Source of the DNA: Actinomycetospora sp. NBRC 106375
GTDB lineage: Bacteria > Actinomycetota > Actinomycetes > Mycobacteriales > Pseudonocardiaceae
Direction of reading: 5' to 3'
Length of the DNA stretch: 64,000 nt
Assembly: GCF_030269665.1 (NCBI RefSeq)
Contig: NZ_BSTS01000001.1
Location: forward strand, 1-64,000
Shown here: positions 18,432 to 27,380 of the stretch, piece by piece
Layout of the letters: each line of letters begins with the position of its first letter
Position numbering within the stretch: the stretch's first letter is position 1
Made by a program: the position numbers and the translations under genes
The notes under the pieces: model-generated
The model's database searches: none
The model's input: only the letters and a program-made list of their open reading frames with translations
What the model was told of the DNA's origin: nothing

Positions 18432-19873
18432 GACGCCTCCTCGCCGGTCGGGGTGCGCAGGCGCGAGTGCCGGGCGCCGTAGAACGACCAGAACAGCAGC
18501 GCGGCACCGAGCCACAGCACGAACACGAGCAGCGTGATCCAGTGCAGCCCGGTGATCAGGTAGATGCAGGCGGCGATCGAGAGGATCGGCGTCACCGGGT
18601 AGCCGGGGACGCGGAACCCGCGGGGCAGGTCGGGGGCGGTGCGCCGCAGGATCATCACGCCGAGCGAGACGACCGCGAACGCCACCAGCGTGCCGACGCT
18701 GACGAGGTCGGCGAGCACGTCCAGCGGGATCAGACCGGCGAGGATCGCGACGGCGACGCCGACGATCAGCGTGGTGGGCACCGGGGTGAGCGTGCGGGGG
18801 TTCACCCGGGAGAGCAGCGGGGGCAGCATGCCGTCGCGGCTCATCGAGAACAGGATGCGGGACTGCGCGTACATCGTCACCAGCGTGACACTGAAGATCG
18901 AGATGACCGCACCCGCCGCCACGACGATGCCCGGCCAGGCGGCGCCCGTGACCTCGCCCATGATCGCCGCGAGGCCGGCCTCCTGGCCGTCGAACTCCTG
19001 CCACGGCTGCGCGCCGACCGCGGCGACGGCCACCAGCAGGTAGATCACCGTGACGACGACGAGCGCGAGCATGAGGGCCCGGGGGAGGGTGCGCCGTGGG
19101 TCCTTGACCTCCTCGCCGGCCGTCGACACCGCGTCGAGCCCGATGAACGAGAAGAACACCGTGCCCGCCGCGGCCCCGACGCCGCCGACACCGAGCGGGG
19201 CGAACTGCGCGAAGTTGTCGGCGTTGAACGCGGTGAAGGCGATGACGACGAACAGCAGCAGGACCGCGAGCTTGATCACGACCATGATCGCGTTGACGGT
19301 CGCGGACTCGCTCACCCCGCGGATCAGCAGGAGCGTGCAGAGCACGACGAGGATGACGGCGGGCAGGTTGAACACGCCGCCCGCGCCGGGCGCGCCGGAG
19401 AGCGCGTCGGGGAAGCGGAGGCCGACGACGGCCTCGAGCAGGGCGTTGAGGTACTCCGACCAGCCCACCGCGACGGCCGCCGACGACACCAGGTACTCGA
19501 GGATCAGGCAGGCGGCGACGCCCATCGCCGCGGCCTCGCCGAGCGTCGCGTAGGCGTAGGAGTACGACGACCCCGACACCGGGACGGCGGAGGCGAGCTC
19601 GGCGTAGCACAGCGCGGTGAGCCCGGCGGTGATCGCGGCGATGACGAACGACAGGACCACCGCGGGCCCGGCCTCCGGCGTCGCCTCGGAGAGCACGAAG
19701 AAGATGCCGGTGCCGACGGTCGACCCGATGCCGATCGCGGCCAGCTGGCCGAGGCCGATCGAGCGCTTGAGGTCGCCGCCCTCGTGGCCGGCGGAGGCGT
19801 CGGCGCCGGTCTCGGCGGCCATGGTGGCCACCGGCTTGCGCCGCAACCAGGCGGAACGGTCCGGTGCGGGCAC
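18428..19873 (-). CDS. APC-family amino acid permease
   Basis: The 481-residue protein has about twelve to fourteen membrane helices. It carries the APC superfamily start: LKRSIGLGQLAAIGIGSTVGTGIFFVLSEATPEAGPAVVLSF. Other features are SGSSYSYAYATLGEAAAMGVAACLILEYLVSSAAVAVGWSEY and the FFSFIGLDAVSTAGEEVKDPRRTLPRAL loop. These are typical of the cationic amino acid transporter (CAT) branch, so arginine, lysine or similar compounds are plausible substrates. The N-terminal 30 residues are cytoplasmic and variable, and the exact start is uncertain. Confidence 0.9.
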   Translation of the reverse strand: MPAPDRSAWLRRKPVATMAAETGADASAGHEGGDLKRSIGLGQLAAIGIGSTVGTGIFFVLSEATPEAGPAVVLSFVIAAITAGLTALCYAELASAVPVSGSSYSYAYATLGEAAAMGVAACLILEYLVSSAAVAVGWSEYLNALLEAVVGLRFPDALSGAPGAGGVFNLPAVILVVLCTLLLIRGVSESATVNAIMVVIKLAVLLLFVVIAFTAFNADNFAQFAPLGVGGVGAAAGTVFFSFIGLDAVSTAGEEVKDPRRTLPRALMLALVVVTVIYLLVAVAAVGAQPWQEFDGQEAGLAAIMGEVTGAAWPGIVVAAGAVISIFSVTLVTMYAQSRILFSMSRDGMLPPLLSRVNPRTLTPVPTTLIVGVAVAILAGLIPLDVLADLVSVGTLVAFAVVSLGVMILRRTAPDLPRGFRVPGYPVTPILSIAACIYLITGLHWITLLVFVLWLGAALLFWSFYGARHSRLRTPTGEEAS

Positions 19874-19936
19874 GGCGGTCCCCCTCGAGGTGTGGTGCGG
19901 TCGTGTCCCCTCGGCCTCGAGCGGGTGATCGGGAGC

Positions 19937-21319
19937 TTAACCCGACGGCGCGCCGGCCGTGGAGCGACTCGTCCGCCGTCCGACGACCAGTGCCGTGATC
20001 GCGGCCAGCACGGTCACGATGCCGACCACCCAGAGCCCGGCGCGCTGGCTGCCGGTGAGGTCGGCGAGCCCGCCGGTGACGTAGGGCGCGACGAAGCCCG
20101 AGATGTTGCCCAGCGAGTTGATCAGCGCGATACCGCCGGCCGCCGCGGCCCCGGTGAGGAACTGCGAGGGCAGCGGCCAGAAGGTGGGCAGCGCGGCGCA
20201 CGTGCCGACCGCGCAGACGGTGACCGCGGCGATGGCCGAGTACGGGTCCTGCAGGTAGAGCGCGATGGGGATCGCGATGCCGCCGACGAGCATCGGGAGC
20301 GCGAGCCACCAGCGCCGCCCGGACTCGCCGGCGAGGAAACCGTCGCCCTGGCGGGCGGCGGCGCGGTCGGCCGCGCGGCTCCAGACGACCATGCCGATCG
20401 CGGCGACGGCGTAGGGCACGGACGTGACCAGGCCCTTCTCGACGATGTCGAGCTTGGTCCCGTACTGCTGTTCGAACCCGGAGACGATGGTGGGCAGGAA
20501 GAAGCCCAGCGCGTAGAGCCCGTAGGTGACGCCGAAGTAGACGAAGGCGAGCACGAGGATGCGCGGGGCGGTCAGCGCCCGGCGCAGCGGCCAGTGCCCG
20601 GCGGCCTCGACCTCGGCGGCCTCGGCGTCGAGCCGGCGGCGCAGCCAGTGGCGCTCGTCCTCGGCGAGCCAGCGCGCCTGCTCGGGACGGTCGGTGAGGG
20701 CGAAGAGGGTGACGATCCCGAGCACGATCGCCGGGATCCCCTCGACCAGGAACATCACCCGCCAGCCGGAGAGCCCGAACAGCCCGTCGCCGTGGGCGAT
20801 GATCAGGGCGCTGACCGTCGACCCGACCGCGGTCGAGATCGGCACGGCCACCATGAACCAGCCGACCGCCCGGGCCCGGTACTCCGCGGGGAACCAGAAG
20901 GTCAGATACAGGATGATGCCGGGGAAGAAGCCGGCCTCGGCCACGCCGAGCAGGAACCGCAGGATGATCAGCACGGTGGCGTTCGGGGTGAACGCCATGA
21001 TCGTCGCGATGATCCCCCACGACACGAGGATCCGGGTGATCCACCGGCGCGCCCCGAAGCGGTGCAGCGCGAGGTTGCTGGGCACCTCGAGCAGCAGATA
21101 GCCGACGAAGAAGATCCCCGAGGCGAGCCCGAACACCGTCGCGGTGAGCCCGAGCTCGGAGTTCATCCCGTTCGGCCCGGCGAACCCGATGTTGACGCGG
21201 TCCAGGTAGTTGACGAAGTAGAGCAGCCCCAACAGGGGCATCAGCCGCCAGGCGACCCGACGCAGCGTCCGCCGGCCGACGTCACTCTCGGTGCTCGATC
21301 CGCTCGTCTCCGTCGACAC
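19937..21319 (-). CDS. MFS transporter, anion:cation symporter (phthalate permease-like) family
   Basis: A 460-residue major facilitator with twelve predicted helices. The opening RRVAWRLMPLLGLLYFVNYLDRVNIGFAGP (family motif in TM1) and the GFFPGIILYLTFWFPAEYRARAVGWFMVAVPIS segment identify the ACS/phthalate-permease branch. These proteins take up organic anions such as phthalate, tartrate, glucarate or pantothenate. No catabolic operon is next to it to tell the substrate. It lies upstream of the amino acid permease on the same strand with a 63-bp gap, so it may form a separate unit. Confidence 0.88.
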   Translation of the reverse strand: MSTETSGSSTESDVGRRTLRRVAWRLMPLLGLLYFVNYLDRVNIGFAGPNGMNSELGLTATVFGLASGIFFVGYLLLEVPSNLALHRFGARRWITRILVSWGIIATIMAFTPNATVLIILRFLLGVAEAGFFPGIILYLTFWFPAEYRARAVGWFMVAVPISTAVGSTVSALIIAHGDGLFGLSGWRVMFLVEGIPAIVLGIVTLFALTDRPEQARWLAEDERHWLRRRLDAEAAEVEAAGHWPLRRALTAPRILVLAFVYFGVTYGLYALGFFLPTIVSGFEQQYGTKLDIVEKGLVTSVPYAVAAIGMVVWSRAADRAAARQGDGFLAGESGRRWWLALPMLVGGIAIPIALYLQDPYSAIAAVTVCAVGTCAALPTFWPLPSQFLTGAAAAGGIALINSLGNISGFVAPYVTGGLADLTGSQRAGLWVVGIVTVLAAITALVVGRRTSRSTAGAPSG

Positions 21320-21369
21320 CCGTTCAGTGGACCAGGTCGGTCAGGCGCGTGTGAAGGACGCGAAGGGGA

Positions 21370-22227
21370 TCAACCGCAGCTGCGCAGCGCCGAGACGTCC
21401 GGCGACCCGCCGTGCTCGAACGAGATGTGCACGTGGTCCTCGTGGTTGGCCGTCGTGCCGCCGCGGTCCTCCATCTTCTCCCAGCCGGACCCGGTGTTGA
21501 TCCGCTGGTTCCAGATGACGTAGGAGACGCCGAGGTCGCCGCGGTTGCCGATCACACAGTCGGCGATGGCGTCGCCGTCGGTGGTCATGAAGTCGAGCGC
21601 GTAGCCGTCGGGGTGGTCCGAGGCGTTGCCGCGGCTGCCGACGCCGAGCACGTCGTGGCCGGGGAACACGCACTCCATCGCGTTGCCGACCTCCTGCACG
21701 GAGTCGGCGACACCGCCGTAGGAGCCCGAGGCGCCGCAGTTCGTCACCGACGCCGTGCCCTGCTCCTCGGCGGCCGCCTGCTGGTCGCGCTGCTGGGCGG
21801 CGGCCTGCGCCTCCGCCTCGCGCGCGGTGGCCGCGTCGGCCGCGCGGTCCCGCTCGGTGGCCTTGATGAGGTCCGCGGCCACGGCGCCGCCGCCGGTGCC
21901 GCTCACCGGGGTCACGCCGGCGCTCGGGGTCGACGACGGAGCGCCGTCGTCCAGGGTCGCGCCCTGGGCGGAGAGCGCGAGGGCGGCGGTCGCGTCCGGC
22001 GCCCCCTGGTCGGGCAGGGCGATGACGGCCGGGCCGACGAGCGCGAGCGCGCTGCCCGTGAGGCCGGCCGCGACCGCGCCGTGCCGGACCGCCGAGCGGC
22101 CGGGGGAGCGGTGCCGGGAGCCGCCGCGGGGGGCGCCCTCGGGCATGACGAAGGGGACGGTGCGGGGCTCGCGCCGGGCCGTGCTGGCCGACGCGTCACG
22201 GCCCCAGGGGGAGCGTTGCCGTGTCAC
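21370..22227 (-). CDS. Secreted/anchored protein with ARB_07466-like (VldE-type) domain
   Basis: The 285-residue protein has a basic N-terminus, a hydrophobic segment at about 50-70 (GAVAAGLTGSALALVGPAVIAL), then an Ala/Gln/Glu-rich helical spacer at about 120-155. The C-terminal domain at 170-285 contains DHPDGYALDFMTTDGDAIADCVIGNRGDLGVSYVIWNQRI and NHEDHVHISFEHGG. That domain, with its His and Asp residues, occurs at the end of many actinobacterial cell-wall proteins and resembles D,D-peptidases of the VanY/M15 type. A role at the peptidoglycan is likely; catalysis is not proven. The start codon (GTG 22227) is uncertain. Confidence 0.78.
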   Translation of the reverse strand: MTRQRSPWGRDASASTARREPRTVPFVMPEGAPRGGSRHRSPGRSAVRHGAVAAGLTGSALALVGPAVIALPDQGAPDATAALALSAQGATLDDGAPSSTPSAGVTPVSGTGGGAVAADLIKATERDRAADAATAREAEAQAAAQQRDQQAAAEEQGTASVTNCGASGSYGGVADSVQEVGNAMECVFPGHDVLGVGSRGNASDHPDGYALDFMTTDGDAIADCVIGNRGDLGVSYVIWNQRINTGSGWEKMEDRGGTTANHEDHVHISFEHGGSPDVSALRSCG

Positions 22228-22242
22228 GTACTGCCTTCCAGG

Positions 22243-22343
22243 TCACGGAACGGCCTGGTGACGCCGTCGGGGTCGGCGGGCACCGCTCGGGGTGAGGAGG
22301 TCGGTCGCGGGGGAGCCGTGACCTTCTCGTGACCGTTCCGTGA
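22243..22343. repeat. Spaced 11-bp inverted repeat in the region before the cell-wall protein gene
   Basis: TCACGGAACGG (22243-22253) and CCGTTCCGTGA (22333-22343) are exactly complementary and 79 nt apart. They lie in the 234-bp gap between the flavoprotein stop and the VldE-like start. The gap holds no gene I can recognise. The repeat could form a long-range RNA stem in the leader or be a pair of regulator sites. Confidence 0.4.
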
Positions 22344-22461
22344 GCGAGAGTAGACGCGGGCAGAACGGACAGGCAGGCAGGTTGTTCCCGCGACGACGAG
22401 CGGGTGGCCCGATGCGGTCGGCGGATCACGCCGGCCGACGGGCGGGTGGACGATCAGGCGG

Positions 22462-23433
22462 TCAGCAGGCGACCCGGCCCGCGATCGCCCGGCCGAGCAG
22501 GGTGCCCGAGCGCCACGCCGTCTCGACCTTCGGGCTGCCCCAGCCGTCGCCGCAGAGCCCGACGAGGTCGTCGGTGAGCGCGAAGTCGTCGTCGCGGGGC
22601 GCGGCCGGGCTCGCGTAGGACCAGCGGTGCGCGTGGGTCCACGCCGGCGCCTGCTCGAGCCCGAGCAGCTCGGTGGCCGCCGCGACCACCGGGGCGATCG
22701 CGCCGTCCGGGTCGTCGAGGTGGCGGCGGGCGCGCTCCGCGCTCGTGTGCGCGACGAGGACGGGGGCGCCGTCTCCGCGGCGGTCGCCGTCGTCGGCGAT
22801 CAGGTCGAGGTCGGGGTGGCCGTTGACGAAGGCGGCCGGGAACGGCGTCCACACGCGGTGCCCGTAGCCCAGGGCCACAGAGATCACCGGGTTCCAGGCC
22901 CGGTCGGCGACCAGGGGGCCCGCGCGCAGGGCGGGGTGCAGCAGCCGGGCGGCCTGCGGGTCGGGCATCGCGAGCACGACGGCGCAGGCGGGGATCCCGT
23001 CGACGGCGGGTCCCGGCTCGACGGCACCCACGGTGTGGCCGGTGCTCACGGTGATGCCCTCGGCGAGGTCGGCGACCAGCGAGCGCAGCCCGCCCGGCGC
23101 GGCCCAGCGCTGCGGGCCCGAGGTCGACGACCAGGTGCCGTCGGCGTCGTGCGCGGCGAGCGTGTCGGTCCAGGGCCGCGCGAGGCCCCGCGCGCGCCAG
23201 CCCTCGACGAGGGCGGCGAAGCCCTCGTCGCGGACGGTGAAGTACGCGGCGCCCAGGTCGACGACGTGCTCGGCACCCGCGGGCAGCGGCCGCGACGCCA
23301 TGCGGCCCCCGACCCGGTGCGAGCGCTCCAGCACCCGCACCGGCGTGCCCGCGGCGTCGAGGGCACGCGCGCACGCGACGCCGCTGATCCCGCCGCCCAC
23401 GACGAGGACCTCGTTCCGGACCGGGGGCGTCAC
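22462..23433 (-). CDS. FAD-dependent amine oxidase-like oxidoreductase (renalase type)
   Basis: A 323-residue flavoprotein. The N-terminal FAD motif is VLVVGGGISGVACARALDAAGTPVRVLERS followed by RVGGRMASR, the GG doublet typical of amine-oxidase-like flavoproteins. VDLGAAYFTVRD and the C-terminal LVGLCGDGWGSPKVETAWRSGTLLGRAIA complete the family pattern seen in bacterial renalase-like proteins. The substrate could be an isomeric NAD(P)H form or an amine; this is not decidable here. Its ATG lies 4 bp into the end of the upstream CNNM gene (overlap 23430-23433). Confidence 0.83.
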   Translation of the reverse strand: MTPPVRNEVLVVGGGISGVACARALDAAGTPVRVLERSHRVGGRMASRPLPAGAEHVVDLGAAYFTVRDEGFAALVEGWRARGLARPWTDTLAAHDADGTWSSTSGPQRWAAPGGLRSLVADLAEGITVSTGHTVGAVEPGPAVDGIPACAVVLAMPDPQAARLLHPALRAGPLVADRAWNPVISVALGYGHRVWTPFPAAFVNGHPDLDLIADDGDRRGDGAPVLVAHTSAERARRHLDDPDGAIAPVVAAATELLGLEQAPAWTHAHRWSYASPAAPRDDDFALTDDLVGLCGDGWGSPKVETAWRSGTLLGRAIAGRVAC

Positions 23434-24608
23434 GCCCGCGTCCCGGACCGGAAGACGTGCGTGCTGTCGCGCACCGTGCCGACGTACTCCTCGACGAGGT
23501 CCTCGAGCGCCACGAGGCCGACCGTCGCGCCCTCCTCGTCGACGGCGCGGGCGAGGTGCGACCCCTCCCGGCGCAGCGCCGCGAGCGCCTCGTCGACCGG
23601 CGCCGAGAGCGCGAGCTCGGGCAGCGGCCGCACGCGCTCGGCCGGCACCGGGAGGTCGCCGGCCTCGTCGTCGGAGGCGCCGTCGCCGTCGACGTCACCG
23701 AGGTCGAGCACGTCCTTGACGTGCAGGTACCCGTCGAGCGCGACGACCGGCGCGTGCTCGGCGTCGCCGCGCGGGGTGATCGGTGTCGTCCCGGGCTCGA
23801 GGGCGTCGGTGGACAACCGCGGGTGCACGTCGGGGGCCTGGGCGGCCTGCACCGGGAAGCGGGAGAACCCGGTGCGGGCGACCGCTTCCTCGACCGCGCC
23901 GACCGTCGGGTGCGGCGGCAGCACGGTGACGCGCTCGAGCGGGATCATCACGTCGGCGACGGTGTGCTCGGCCGAGCTGAGCGCCTGGGTGAGCCGCCGC
24001 GTCTGCGAGGCGTCGAGCAGGCCCTCGCGCCGCGACTCGGAGAGCATCTGCGCGATCTCCTGCGGGGTGTAGGCCGACTCGCGCTCGTCGACCGGTGTCA
24101 CCCCGAACAGGCGCAGCACGTGGTTGGCGCACCAGTTCAGCACCACGATGACCGGGCGCGTCACCTTGAGGAACGCGACGAGCGCGGGCACGAGCCAGAG
24201 CGAGGTGCGCTCGGGCCCGGCGATGGCGATGTTCTTGGGCACCATCTCGCCGATCACGATGTGCAGGATCGTGACGATCGTCAGCGCGACCACGAAGGCG
24301 ATCGGGTGGATCAGCACCTCGGGCACGCCGACCGGCTCCAGCACCGCCTCGAGCTGGTGGGCCACCGCGGGCTCGCCGAGCGAGCCCAGCGCCAGCGAGC
24401 AGATCGTGATCCCGAGCTGGGCGGCCGCGAGCATCATCGACAGGTGCTCCGACGCACGGATCACCGTGCCGGCCCCGGTCGCGCCCTCGGCGAGCATCGC
24501 CTCCAGGCGGTCGCGGCGCGCCGAGATCAGCGAGAACTCCGCGCCGACGAAGAAGCCGTTGGCCAGCAGCAGCGCGAGCATGAGCAGCAGCGCGACGGTG
24601 TCGCTCAT
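23430..24608 (-). CDS. CNNM/CorC-family protein (hemolysin C-like), second of pair
   Basis: The 392-residue protein has an N-terminal DUF21 (CNNM) membrane domain with about four helices. It contains LLANGFFVGAEFSLISARRDRLEAM, LGITICSLALGSLGEPAVA and IVTILHIVIGEMVPKNIAIAGPE. Two CBS motifs follow from about residue 210 (VMIPLERVTVLPP...RFPV, and EEGATVGLVALEDLVEEYVG). The C-terminal CorC/HlyC domain is absent. Such proteins are associated with magnesium or cobalt transport. Its start overlaps the stop of the longer paralogue upstream (ATGA), forming a two-gene unit. Confidence 0.9.
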   Translation of the reverse strand: MSDTVALLLMLALLLANGFFVGAEFSLISARRDRLEAMLAEGATGAGTVIRASEHLSMMLAAAQLGITICSLALGSLGEPAVAHQLEAVLEPVGVPEVLIHPIAFVVALTIVTILHIVIGEMVPKNIAIAGPERTSLWLVPALVAFLKVTRPVIVVLNWCANHVLRLFGVTPVDERESAYTPQEIAQMLSESRREGLLDASQTRRLTQALSSAEHTVADVMIPLERVTVLPPHPTVGAVEEAVARTGFSRFPVQAAQAPDVHPRLSTDALEPGTTPITPRGDAEHAPVVALDGYLHVKDVLDLGDVDGDGASDDEAGDLPVPAERVRPLPELALSAPVDEALAALRREGSHLARAVDEEGATVGLVALEDLVEEYVGTVRDSTHVFRSGTRA

Positions 24609-25960
24609 GCCGGTGCCTCCGTCCCCTCGACCTCGACCGCGGCCGGCACCTTCGGCGGACGCACCACCCGGACCTCGGCGATCCGCCGCCCCTCGACGCG
24701 CGTGACGATGAGCTGCCACTCGTCGCGGGTGACGGCGTCGCCGACGTTCGCGAGCCGCTGCAGCTCGGCGACGATGTAGCCGGCGAGCGTCTCGTAGACG
24801 TCGCTCTCGGGGAACGACCAGCCCACGACGTCGGCGAGCTCGTCGGGGCGCAGCATCCCCGAGACGATCCAGATGTCCTCGCCGGCGCCGCGGACCCGGG
24901 CGGCCTCGCCGCGGTCGTGCTCGTCGCGGACGTCGCCGACGATCTCCTCGACGAGGTCCTCGAGGGTGACGATCCCGGCGGTGCCCCCGTACTCGTCGAC
25001 CACCAGCGCCATCTGCAGCCCGGCGCCGCGCAGGCGGTCGAGCAGCTCGTCGCCGTCGAGGGAGTCCGGCACCGTGGTGGCCGTGCGCATGAGGTTGCGC
25101 AGCTTGGTGGTCGCGCGTCGTGACCGCGGCTCGGAGAACGCCTGCTTCACGTGCACGACCCCGCGGATGTCGTCGAGGTCGCGGTCGACGACCGGGAACC
25201 GGGAGAAGCCCGTGCGCACGGTGGCGGCGAGCAGGTCGTCCACCGTGTCGTCCTGCGAGAGCGACTCGACCCGGACCCGCGGGGTCATCAGCTCGTCGGC
25301 GCGGCGCTCGCCCACCCGCAGCGAGCGGGCCATCACCTGCGCGGTGCCCTCGTCGAGCGTGCCCTGCTGGGCGCTGGTGGTGACGAGCGAGCCGAGCTCC
25401 TGGGGTGAGCGCGCCGAGCGCAGCTCCTCGGCCGGCTCGACCCCGAGGCGCCGCACGATCCAGTTGGCCGACCCGTTGAGCCCGCCGATGAAGAACGAGA
25501 ACACCCGCGAGAATCCGGCCTGGATGCCCGCGACCATGCGCGCGGTGCCCATCGGGCGGGCGATCGCGAGGTTCTTGGGGACCAGCTCGCCGAACGTCAT
25601 CGACAGCCCCGTGGCGACGACCAGCGCGATGACCGCGGCCGTGCCCGTCGCCGCGCCCGGCGGCAGCCCGACGTCCTCCAGCACCGGCGAGATCAGTGTC
25701 GCGATCGCCGGCTCGGAGAGGTAGCCGGTGACCAGCGTGGTGATCGTGATGCCCAGCTGGGCGCCGGAGAGCTCGAACGAGAGGTTGCGGTGCGCGCGCT
25801 GCACGATCTTCGACCGGCGGTCGCCCACCTCGTCGACGTGGTTGTCGATCTGGCTGCGCTCGAGGCTGGTCAGGGAGAACTCGGCCGCGACGAAGATCGC
25901 CGTACCGAAGGTGACGGCGACGAACCCGACGAGGCCCAGCACCGACAGCAGGACGTTCAC
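24605..25960 (-). CDS. CNNM/CorC-family protein (hemolysin C-like), first of pair
   Basis: The longer paralogue, 451 residues, has the complete three-part architecture. A DUF21 membrane domain holds FVAAEFSLTSLERSQIDNHV, LGITITTLVTGYLSEPAIA and FGELVPKNLAIARP. Two CBS motifs cover about 200-330 (MTPRVRVESLSQDDTVDDLL, GGTAGIVTLEDLVEEIVGDVRDEHD). A C-terminal CorC_HlyC domain ends in VEGRRIAEVRVVRPP. Paired CNNM genes in head-to-tail overlap are common in actinomycetes and suggest a heteromeric ion transporter or regulator. Ion specificity cannot be deduced. Confidence 0.92.
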   Translation of the reverse strand: MNVLLSVLGLVGFVAVTFGTAIFVAAEFSLTSLERSQIDNHVDEVGDRRSKIVQRAHRNLSFELSGAQLGITITTLVTGYLSEPAIATLISPVLEDVGLPPGAATGTAAVIALVVATGLSMTFGELVPKNLAIARPMGTARMVAGIQAGFSRVFSFFIGGLNGSANWIVRRLGVEPAEELRSARSPQELGSLVTTSAQQGTLDEGTAQVMARSLRVGERRADELMTPRVRVESLSQDDTVDDLLAATVRTGFSRFPVVDRDLDDIRGVVHVKQAFSEPRSRRATTKLRNLMRTATTVPDSLDGDELLDRLRGAGLQMALVVDEYGGTAGIVTLEDLVEEIVGDVRDEHDRGEAARVRGAGEDIWIVSGMLRPDELADVVGWSFPESDVYETLAGYIVAELQRLANVGDAVTRDEWQLIVTRVEGRRIAEVRVVRPPKVPAAVEVEGTEAPA

Positions 25961-25979
25961 GATCGACCGTGTCCCCGTC

Positions 25980-26444
25980 TCAGCCGGTGGCCAACCGGGC
26001 GGGGAACCCGCCCGTGGCGATCGGACCCCAGCGCTCCACGGTGAGCCGGATCAGCGACTTGCCCTGGCGGGCCATCGCCTCGCGGTACTCGTCCCAGTCG
26101 GAGTGCTCACCCGAGATCGAGCGGAAGTACTCGACCAGCGGCTCGAGCGCGTCGGGGAGGTCGAGCACCTCGGCGGTGCCCTCGACGTGCACCCACGGGC
26201 CGTCGAAGTCGTCGGAGAGCACGCACATTGCGACCCGCGGGTCGCGCCGGACGTTGGTGACCTTGGCCCGCTCGGGATAGGTCGACACGAGCAGGCGGCC
26301 CTCGGCGTCGATGCCGAGCGTCACCGGCGACGTCTGGTCGCCCCCGTCGGAGCGACGCGTGACCACGATCGCCTTGTGCCGCGTGCGCAGGAACGCGTCG
26401 AGCTCCTCGCGCCCCACCCGGTCGGTCGTCGCGACGTTCGCCAT
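25980..26444 (-). CDS. PPOX-class flavin/F420-dependent protein
   Basis: A 154-residue split beta-barrel protein of the pyridoxamine-phosphate-oxidase-like class. It begins with LRTRHKAIVVTRRSDGGDQTSPV, has the strand LLVSTYPERAKVTNVRRDPRVAMCVLSDDFDGPWVHVEGTAEVLD, and closes with LIRLTVERWGP. The KxxNxRRDPRV turn is typical of actinobacterial F420-binding members. Nitro- or quinone-reductase activity is possible, substrate unknown. The ATG at 26444 is divergent from the SDR gene at 26497. Confidence 0.82.
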   Translation of the reverse strand: MANVATTDRVGREELDAFLRTRHKAIVVTRRSDGGDQTSPVTLGIDAEGRLLVSTYPERAKVTNVRRDPRVAMCVLSDDFDGPWVHVEGTAEVLDLPDALEPLVEYFRSISGEHSDWDEYREAMARQGKSLIRLTVERWGPIATGGFPARLATG

Positions 26445-26496
26445 GCCCACGAGCCTAGCTGCGGGGTCCGACGCGCCCCGCTCTACGGTGATCACC

Positions 26497-27240
26497 GTGG
26501 GTGCGCTGGACGGGAAGCGGGTCGTCGTCACCGGGGCGTCCTCGGGCATCGGGGCCGCGGTGGCCCGGGCGGCCGCGGACGCCGGCGCGCGCGTGGGGCT
26601 GCTGGCCCGCCGGGCCGACCGCCTCGCGGAGGTGGCCGGCGGGATCGGGGGCCACGCGGCGGCCGCGGACGTCACCGACCCCGACGCCCTCACCACCGCG
26701 GTCGACCGGCTGGCCGGCGCACTCGGCGGTCTCGACGCCGTGGTGGCCGCCGCCGGGACCATGCACCTCGGGGCGGTCGCCGACACCGACCCCGCGCGGT
26801 GGCGCGAGGTGTTCGACGTCAACGTCGGCGGCCTGCTCGCGACCGCCCGCGCCGCCCTGCCCCACCTCGGCGAGGGCGCGAGCTTCGTGACGGTGTCGTC
26901 GATGTCCGGGCGGCGGGTCCCGTCGGCCGCGGGCGGGGTCTACGCCGCGAGCAAGCACGCCGCGCACGCCGTCGACGAGACCCTGCGCCGCGAGGCCGGC
27001 CCGCGCGGGGTGCGCGTCACGACCGTCGCGCCCGGGTTCGTCGCGACCGACCTGATGGCCTCCCTGGAACACGACGAGCCCGGTCGCGGCGACGTCGTCG
27101 CCTTCCGCGAGCGCATGCACACCCTCGGGCTGACCGCGGAGCACGTGGCAGCCGCCGTGGTGCACGTGCTCGGCCTGCCGCCCGAGGTGACGGTCGTGGA
27201 GTACGCCCTCATGGCGACGGCCCAGCAGCGGGAGACGTAG
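26497..27240 (+). CDS. SDR oxidoreductase
   Basis: A 247-residue classical SDR with VVVTGASSGIGAAVARA, VVAAAGTMHLGAVAD (in place of NAG), the serine strand VTVSSMSG and the YAASKHAAHAV active site, followed by VTTVAPGFVATDLM. The GTG at 26497 lies 7 nt after TACGGT (26484-26489) and is taken as a leaderless start; a GTG at 26488 is in frame as well. The physiological substrate is not evident. Confidence 0.82.
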   Translation: MGALDGKRVVVTGASSGIGAAVARAAADAGARVGLLARRADRLAEVAGGIGGHAAAADVTDPDALTTAVDRLAGALGGLDAVVAAAGTMHLGAVADTDPARWREVFDVNVGGLLATARAALPHLGEGASFVTVSSMSGRRVPSAAGGVYAASKHAAHAVDETLRREAGPRGVRVTTVAPGFVATDLMASLEHDEPGRGDVVAFRERMHTLGLTAEHVAAAVVHVLGLPPEVTVVEYALMATAQQRET

Positions 27241-27269
27241 CGGAGCCGGAGCTCGACCAGGGGAGGGCG

Positions 27270-27380
27270 ATGAGTTCTCGGTTCGGTGACCTGCGCCGCA
27301 GCGAGTGGCGGGCGACCGGGCGGGCGCGTGAACAATGTCGCGCCATGTGCGACGGAGCCTGCGCGGGGCCGGCCTCGTGA
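27270..27380 (+). CDS. Possible 36-residue leader peptide coupled to coaA
   Basis: A short frame begins with ATG 27270 behind the strong ribosome binding site GGGGAGGG (27258-27265). It encodes a basic peptide with three cysteines near the end (CRAMCDGAC). Its TGA at 27378-27380 overlaps the GTG start of coaA at 27377, giving a GTGA junction as expected for translational coupling. No family is recognised. It may be only a leader that delivers ribosomes to coaA, or a real small protein. Confidence 0.4.
   Translation: MSSRFGDLRRSEWRATGRAREQCRAMCDGACAGPAS

Noticed and set aside
18356-21523. Open frame of about 1050 codons on the plus strand
   Set aside because: It runs antisense to the stress protein, the amino acid permease and the MFS transporter. 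The composition is Asp/Arg/Gly/His-biased without family features.
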